This document shows, piece by piece, positions 20,501 to 20,833 of a stretch of 20,833 bases of DNA (positions within the stretch are counted from its first letter, which is position 1; the number at the start of each line of letters is the position of its first letter). A model generated the notes under the pieces. It did not search any database. It was not told the origin of the DNA and saw only the letters and a list, made by a program, of their open reading frames with translations. This stretch comes from a virus. Made by a program: the position numbers and the translations under genes. The DNA lies in the IMG/VR virus record IMGVR_UViG_3300044798_000674, positions 1 to 20,833 of that record; one strand, written 5' to 3'.

Positions 20501-20833
20501 ATGACGGCCTATGGAAATGTCGTTGATTTCATCAACGGCTACTACGCGGACATCTACGGCGATCAGTACGGCGAAGCACTGCGCCTGGACGATGTGTTGC
20601 GTAAGGCGGACGACCCGGCGCTTTCGAGCGACACGGGCATGGGAACGGCGGCTGCCACTGCGGGCATCTTCTACTCGTTGGTGTACGACGCAAAGGTGTT
20701 TTCCCTTCTGCCCCTCAAGCAGTTGACGGGCGAGAAGGTGAAGATCATCACGACCGATGAGGCGACCTCGGCAGGCCATCATGGAGGACACGGATTCGGG
20801 GGCGGGCGCGGGGGTCAAGCGGGGGGTCTGTGA
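20501..20833 (+). CDS. Major capsid protein, N-terminal part only
   Basis: A 110-residue frame starting at the ATG five bases after the protease stop; the frame also opens at 20405. The first 90 residues read like the N-arm of HK97-fold capsid proteins: ALRLDDVLRKADDPALSSDT, then FSLLPLKQLTGEKVKIITTD. A full protein would be near 300 residues. The frame instead turns into Gly-rich sequence and stops at the last base of the window. One fewer G near 20804 would keep a frame open to the end (GGGAGVKRGVC). So the gene is probably partial or frameshifted. Confidence 0.6.
   Translation: MTAYGNVVDFINGYYADIYGDQYGEALRLDDVLRKADDPALSSDTGMGTAAATAGIFYSLVYDAKVFSLLPLKQLTGEKVKIITTDEATSAGHHGGHGFGGGRGGQAGGL

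Overview
This window is most likely a stretch of a head-tailed (Caudoviricetes-type) virus or provirus genome, and most likely an archaeal one. The virus call is firm: there is a small terminase candidate, a complete large terminase, a portal fused to a MuF domain, an HK97-gp10-like protein, a prohead protease fused to a scaffold, and the start of an HK97-fold major capsid protein, in the usual order. The archaeal call is inference. It rests on a secreted protein ending in a PEF-type sorting tail (PEF, hydrophobic stretch, RRR), winged-helix and ribbon-helix-helix regulators of archaeal style, very many small zinc-ribbon proteins, and GC-rich DNA that still uses AGG/AGA arginine and ATA isoleucine codons freely. 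A Thermoplasmatota-like host fits best but is not proven. No integrase, tRNA, rRNA, insertion sequence or CRISPR array was seen.

Layout: every supported gene is on the + strand and packing is extremely tight. Most junctions are 4-base ATGA, GTGA or TTGA overlaps. Bases 1-3378 hold eleven small early-type genes, mostly unknown, with one winged-helix protein and two Cys-rich proteins. Bases 3315-3592 carry a structured region: two pairs of palindromic repeats, each pair with a 24-base period, around a pyrimidine/purine tract and a GTGGCCAC-rich cluster. Next come a ribbon-helix-helix protein, a RusA-type resolvase, small proteins and a ParB-like protein (6077-7468) preceded by a perfect 22-base palindrome. 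Bases 7470-9036 hold small genes including a nucleoside 2-deoxyribosyltransferase-like protein and an ASCH-like protein.

The packaging and virion block starts at 9114 with a small terminase candidate. It is interrupted for about 3.9 kb by a cassette of zinc-ribbon microproteins, a metallophosphoesterase, a Myb/SANT-like protein and a predicted surface glycoprotein. It then resumes with the large terminase (13633), small proteins, a tail-collar/His-rich fibre protein, portal-MuF, gp10-like protein, protease-scaffold and capsid protein.

Several places look like one-base indels (12574, 12797, 15306, and the G-rich end of the capsid gene). These could be assembly errors or real overlaps and frameshifts. 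Nothing was run: all family calls are by reading motifs.
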